The notes beneath the pieces were generated by a model. That model had not been told where the DNA came from. It made no database searches and saw nothing but the letters and a program-made list of their open reading frames with translations. From assembly GCA_950295325.1 (NCBI GenBank), contig OX485803.1:26226001-26290000 (forward strand): DNA of 64,000 nt. The letters are read 5' to 3'. Shown piece by piece: positions 60,100-64,000 of the stretch. The translations under genes were made by a program, and so were the position numbers. The stretch comes from Polytrichum commune (Eukaryota; Streptophyta; Polytrichopsida; Polytrichales; Polytrichaceae). How positions within the stretch are numbered: the first letter of the stretch is position 1; every line of letters begins with the position of its first letter.

Positions 60100-61530
60100 G
60101 AGGAAGAGAGGGAAAGAAATGTGTGCTCACAACAAATGAGGAAGTGGACATTGTGAATTTTGTGGAGAAGATGTTAAGCATCGGCCATCCAATGTACTTG
60201 GCTCAACTCTAGATCAAAGTAGCAGAAATCACTCAAGAACGTCTAACACCATGGGTAGGATGGTTTCGCATCCTACCCATCCAAATGTCTCACTTCGTGT
60301 GGCTTAAGAATTGGAGATGGGTAGAGGCAAGAGGCTTGTGTCCGGAGAATGTGCAATCTCTCTATCACAACCCTATGGTGATGGATGGGAAGCACGATTA
60401 TCCACCATCTCAAATATAAAATGTAGATGAATTTGGAGCCCAAGTGGGTCAGAATAGAGGAGCATTTGTTCTTGCTTGATTTGGTGTGAGGGAAGTGCAC
60501 ACCCAATGAGCAAGAACATCTTTCAATGCTAAGTTGTATCAATGCAGTTGGGGAGAGCATCCCCAAATTTTAAATCTTTTAAGGGCAAGCAATTTAGATG
60601 CAATTACATCAAACATTGTGAGACCAGAGCTTGCATGACTATGCAACCAAAGGCATGGATGACATCATTTCTTTTCTCGAAGTGGATGTCACACTAAAAT
60701 GTCACAATCCAACCATCATCTTCTCATCACGGATGGCCACAATTTGCATATGATCATGGAGGTTGTGGATTTAGACTTGGTCACTCTTCCTTCCCATACT
60801 TCATATGCCCTTTAACCATTGGATGTGGCATGCTTTTAAGCTTTTCAAATCGGCTTTCTGGGCATGCATGGACATTTGGTCATTGGCCAACAAAGGCAAG
60901 GGAGCAAAGAAGGAGGATTTGGTGAGGTGTGTGTCATGGAGATTGAAGAATGCATTGACACACAACAACATTACAAAGGGCTTCATGACAAGCATGATAT
61001 CACCTCTCAACCCATCGGCCATGGACGGGAAGATGCAACCTAGTGAATCATATGCACATGTGGAGGAAGAGATTCGGAGCCAAGAGGTTGAGGTGGAAGA
61101 GCTACTTAATGTTTCACTTGAAGATAAAGGTATTGCATCAAACACATGTCATCATTTTGTCAATGTCGATGAGGAAGATAACCATAGAAGAGGCATAACC
61201 CATGAGGACGATGATGTGGAAGAATGTGGTAGAGACGGAAGTTCATCATGATTCACCACAAGAGGTTGAGATAAGCAACATTCACAAATTTCTCACATTA
61301 CCAATGATACCTACTCCCACTGTGCAAAGGCAAAACACATCCACACCCATCATAGATCACTTGAAGTCTTGGATCATGACAAGTGATGAATACTTAAAGT
61401 GAAAGGCAAGGTTGAAGGATGAGGTGGAGGCGGAGAGAGTTGCAAAGAAGGAGGAGATGGAGAGGTGCAAGCTCAATAGACAAGTGGGAAATCTTGAAAA
61501 AGAGAAGGAAAAAAAAAACAAAGAATGTTG
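60100..61530 (+). pseudogene. pogo/CENP-B-type DDE transposase pseudogene
   Basis: Plus-strand frames give, in order, a CENP-B-like helix-turn-helix segment (TTNEEVDIVNFVEKMLSIGH), ARGLCPENVQSLYHN, the first catalytic region NVDEFGAQVGQNRGA, VRPELA, the second catalytic region LITDGHNLHM, then LPSYTSYAL and the conserved tail PLDVACFKLFKSAFWA plus NKGKGAKKEDLVRCVSW. This is the DDE_1 superfamily core of plant pogo-like elements. A charged coiled-coil tail (RLKDEVEAERVAKKEEMER) follows near 61405-61500. Multiple stops interrupt every frame, so the gene is dead. The longest intact piece is 60805-61251. Confidence 0.75.
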
Positions 61531-64000
61531 AATCACTAAGCAAAGAAGATGTTTGATGAGGCATGGATGGTGAAAAGGTACAAAGGAGGTTGGAGAAGCT
61601 CTCCACAAGGCAATTAGGGAAATTCAAAGCGGCCAAGTACCCATATTGTGGATTCATGCCTTCTATTTGCAAACGCAATATGAAAGTGGCCATTGCAAAG
61701 AGGAAGATGCAGAAGGTAGGGTTGGCAAGTGATGGATGCCAAGTAATGGAGGTTAGTTGGGGATACAAGGCCCATCCACGAAGACATTGTCCCACTTCAT
61801 GTTATGTGAGGTAGAGCTGGCATGGAGTACATAGCCTATTCATGTCAAATACCAGTGTATGATCGCCACCACTTGTGTACTCATGAAGCTTGTGATGTGC
61901 AAGCTTATTTGATTAGAGGTCACTGTCTCCATGACCTAGGATGAGATATTTATAGTTAAATTTTGATTTTTATCACAATTCATGTTTATAGCATGAAGAT
62001 GCTTGATTTATGAATCTTTAGTTGGTGGTTTGAGTTCAACATGAACGCCAAAAGTGAGCTTGCTTGTGTGCTGAAGTAGAGGGCTGCAGACAAAGGCATT
62101 GTCGCAATTAGCCTCAATCGGCCACAAACAACCAATGGTGGCCATGTGGAGCTGCAGATGGCATGTGTTGATTGTTAGGGGCACATTGTACTGGTCACAA
62201 TTAAACCTGATTGGACAAGCAAGCAACTACTTTGGCCATGCATCTGACTTTATTGAAGCGGTTTCTTCTTCTTCTTCTTCTTCTTAAATTTTATTTAAAT
62301 TTTATTCCTTCACCAACACTGGAACTACCAACTTGGAACTACCAACTTCCAAGTCACTTTTGTATGCATGTGGGATAGCCATTTAAGGCTCCAGGTAGCT
62401 TTATATAAGAGACACACTACCCCAAAGTTTAGAAAGAGAAGTAATGTTTATGAGGGGGTCTAAGACCTTGTTTACAGAGCCGGATGTCAGAGACTTCAAT
62501 AAATCCTAATGAATACAGGAAAAATGATATGATTAATTCGAAATTTGTTGCTGCTTAATTTGCCCTCTCAGATTTGCTAACCTTGTGTGGTTGTTATTTC
62601 CGAAATCCATCGTCAGGAAGATAGATAGTGAGCAGTGAATAGTGTCCGGTCAACACCCGCTTACCTTCCAATTAAGTTGCAATTGCTGTTAGGCATAAAG
62701 CTTAAGGTTGGGTATGGAAACTCCACATGTACAAGTTGGGGCAGTCTGAATGCAATTCATGACAAGAAGCACCAAGACAAACTAAATTTATAGGCAGACA
62801 ACTTTGTATGCGAATCTGGTTGACATATCTTCTCCACAAGAACAACGATGCATGCCACAGTACTTTGCGGTAATTGAGAACGCAACCACGCATGTTTTCT
62901 AGATTTCCAAAACATTCATTTCTATTTGAATCTTTATCAGAAGTTAGACGAGGTTGTAAGCCCTGTTCTCCGAGGCTCATGCCTTTCCACTTCTCATAAA
63001 GATCTTTTAGCTAAACGGACCAACTTGCATGAACATCAACTCACACTGTTGAGTGTCCACATACATAAGTATAATATGAAAACCCAGTTTGGAAATCCTA
63101 CTAAGAACCCAGAGCTGCAGACTCAGTTCTGAGCACATTTATCCATATATTTGATTTGCAAATTGTGTCAATTATGCGGTCATCAACATGTGGCATTGAC
63201 TAATGGAATGACTTCGTGATCCTTCTCATGTTTCCAAAGTGGATTTGTTTCGATACAGCGTGAGGCTGTCATGCACCCAATCATCGAACATTCAAACTCT
63301 CAGAAGAACATATGAATCCGCCACAACACTGTGGGGTTGAAGCTCGCAAAACCTTCGTCCCAATATCCAGTGACAGTGATTCTAGGCTCACCACCACAAA
63401 TAAGGTATCCACTCACTTATAATATTGACGCGTTTCAGGTGCTAGACCCCCAGTCAAGATACTTCCATTCTCGATGTCGAAATATCCAACATCGTACGTG
63501 GTCGCGATTGTTTCAACCAACATTTTCCTGATGAACGTGAGCTTGGGGCTGCGGCTACGTCTGTCGTCTTCGTTTCTGGCCGGTTTGCAATACCCAAAAA
63601 ACTTGAATAATCTAAACAACCGCCTCACTGCTACTAAACTATATACTAGCCAGCCAGGCTCTTTGAATTAAAAAGTGCTACAACGTCAAATTGTATTATC
63701 CAGTTTTTGGCAGCCGATCGAATCTCGGTCGCTGTGTCACGGGTCTTGTGGCGTGCCTCCTCGTGCCTTGTGCCTTGCAGCAAGTGGCAAGTGGCATGCA
63801 CCTTGTCCCCCCGCTTGTCACATAACGTAAGCTTAAGTTATGCACTCTACCCTCCCTAATATCACGCTTTTGGCACCCAATGTGCACACGATAGGAAGGA
63901 GGTCTGTAGTGTTAACATGGATGCTTGATGAGAGAGAATTAGTGTAGTGTGACATTCTCGAATAACGCAAAGTCAACATTGCAATAATGACAATAATTGC
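61531..64000. other. Unassigned region, no gene recognised
   Basis: Contains a (TTC)n run at 62263-62285. Minus-strand frames at 62702-62980 (92 residues) and 63413-63628 (71 residues, GTG-initiated as drawn) have slightly coding-like composition but match no family I know. From about 63500 the sequence becomes more GC-rich, so an exon or promoter of a gene beyond the window is possible. Confidence 0.35.

Noticed and set aside
62702-63628. Minus-strand frames of 92 and 71 residues as exons of one gene
   Set aside because: No family match, no ATG at the second frame's start, and no consistent splice model.
1-64000. tRNA and rRNA genes
   Set aside because: I saw no cloverleaf with A and B box phrases and no rRNA-like stretch. 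A covariance-model scan would be needed to be certain.

Overview
The window is AT-rich nuclear DNA of a land plant. Two intron-bearing plant genes are recognisable: a telomere-repeat-binding Single-Myb-Histone (TRB/SMH) factor and a plastid-type histidinol-phosphate phosphatase (HISN7/IMPL2). The rest is decayed repeats: LTR elements, a LINE, MITEs, a pogo-like transposase and tandem arrays. I cannot name the species. The gene-poor layout and a retrotransposon lineage with an embedded cytosine methyltransferase would fit a non-seed plant, but that is an inference.

Layout. 1-2610: decayed repeats ending in a degenerate ~420-bp tandem array. 3865-6817 (+): six-exon TRB/SMH gene whose splice phases all agree. 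7870-10100 (-): broken J-domain (DnaJ, DUF3444-type) pseudogene. 10101-20284: repeats, including a ~124-bp MITE and a second DnaJ N-terminal scrap. 20285-24676 (-): nine-exon HISN7, with a minisatellite-like array in intron 1. 25341-38860: repeats, with a Tourist-like MITE (TAA target duplication) and a Mutator-like foldback MITE (9-bp duplication). 38860-40940 (+): LINE remnant with a nested ~400-bp insertion. 41029-41456: solo LTR. 46491-59105 (-): a 12.6-kb Ty3/Gypsy-type retrotransposon. 60100-61530 (+): pogo/CENP-B-type DDE transposase pseudogene. 61531-64000: nothing recognisable.

The item worth most attention is the 46491-59105 element. Read on the minus strand it encodes gag (two zinc knuckles), an aspartic protease, then one continuous reading frame carrying a C5 cytosine DNA methyltransferase of DNMT3-like type, reverse transcriptase, RNase H, integrase and a C-terminal PHD finger. 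It therefore joins a DNA-methylation writer, a retrotransposition engine and a chromatin-reader fold in one polyprotein. This copy is broken: gag/pro has three frameshifts, the long frame has eleven in-frame stops, and a 2.8-kb non-coding insertion separates protease from methyltransferase. Yet its LTRs differ at only three positions in 442 bp, all transitions. The LTRs are also rearranged: the first 99 bp of one lies next to the other across a 2-bp junction, while its remaining 442 bp lies 11.5 kb away.

Exon coordinates were derived by hand from splice signals, phase continuity and family conservation. No database search was possible.
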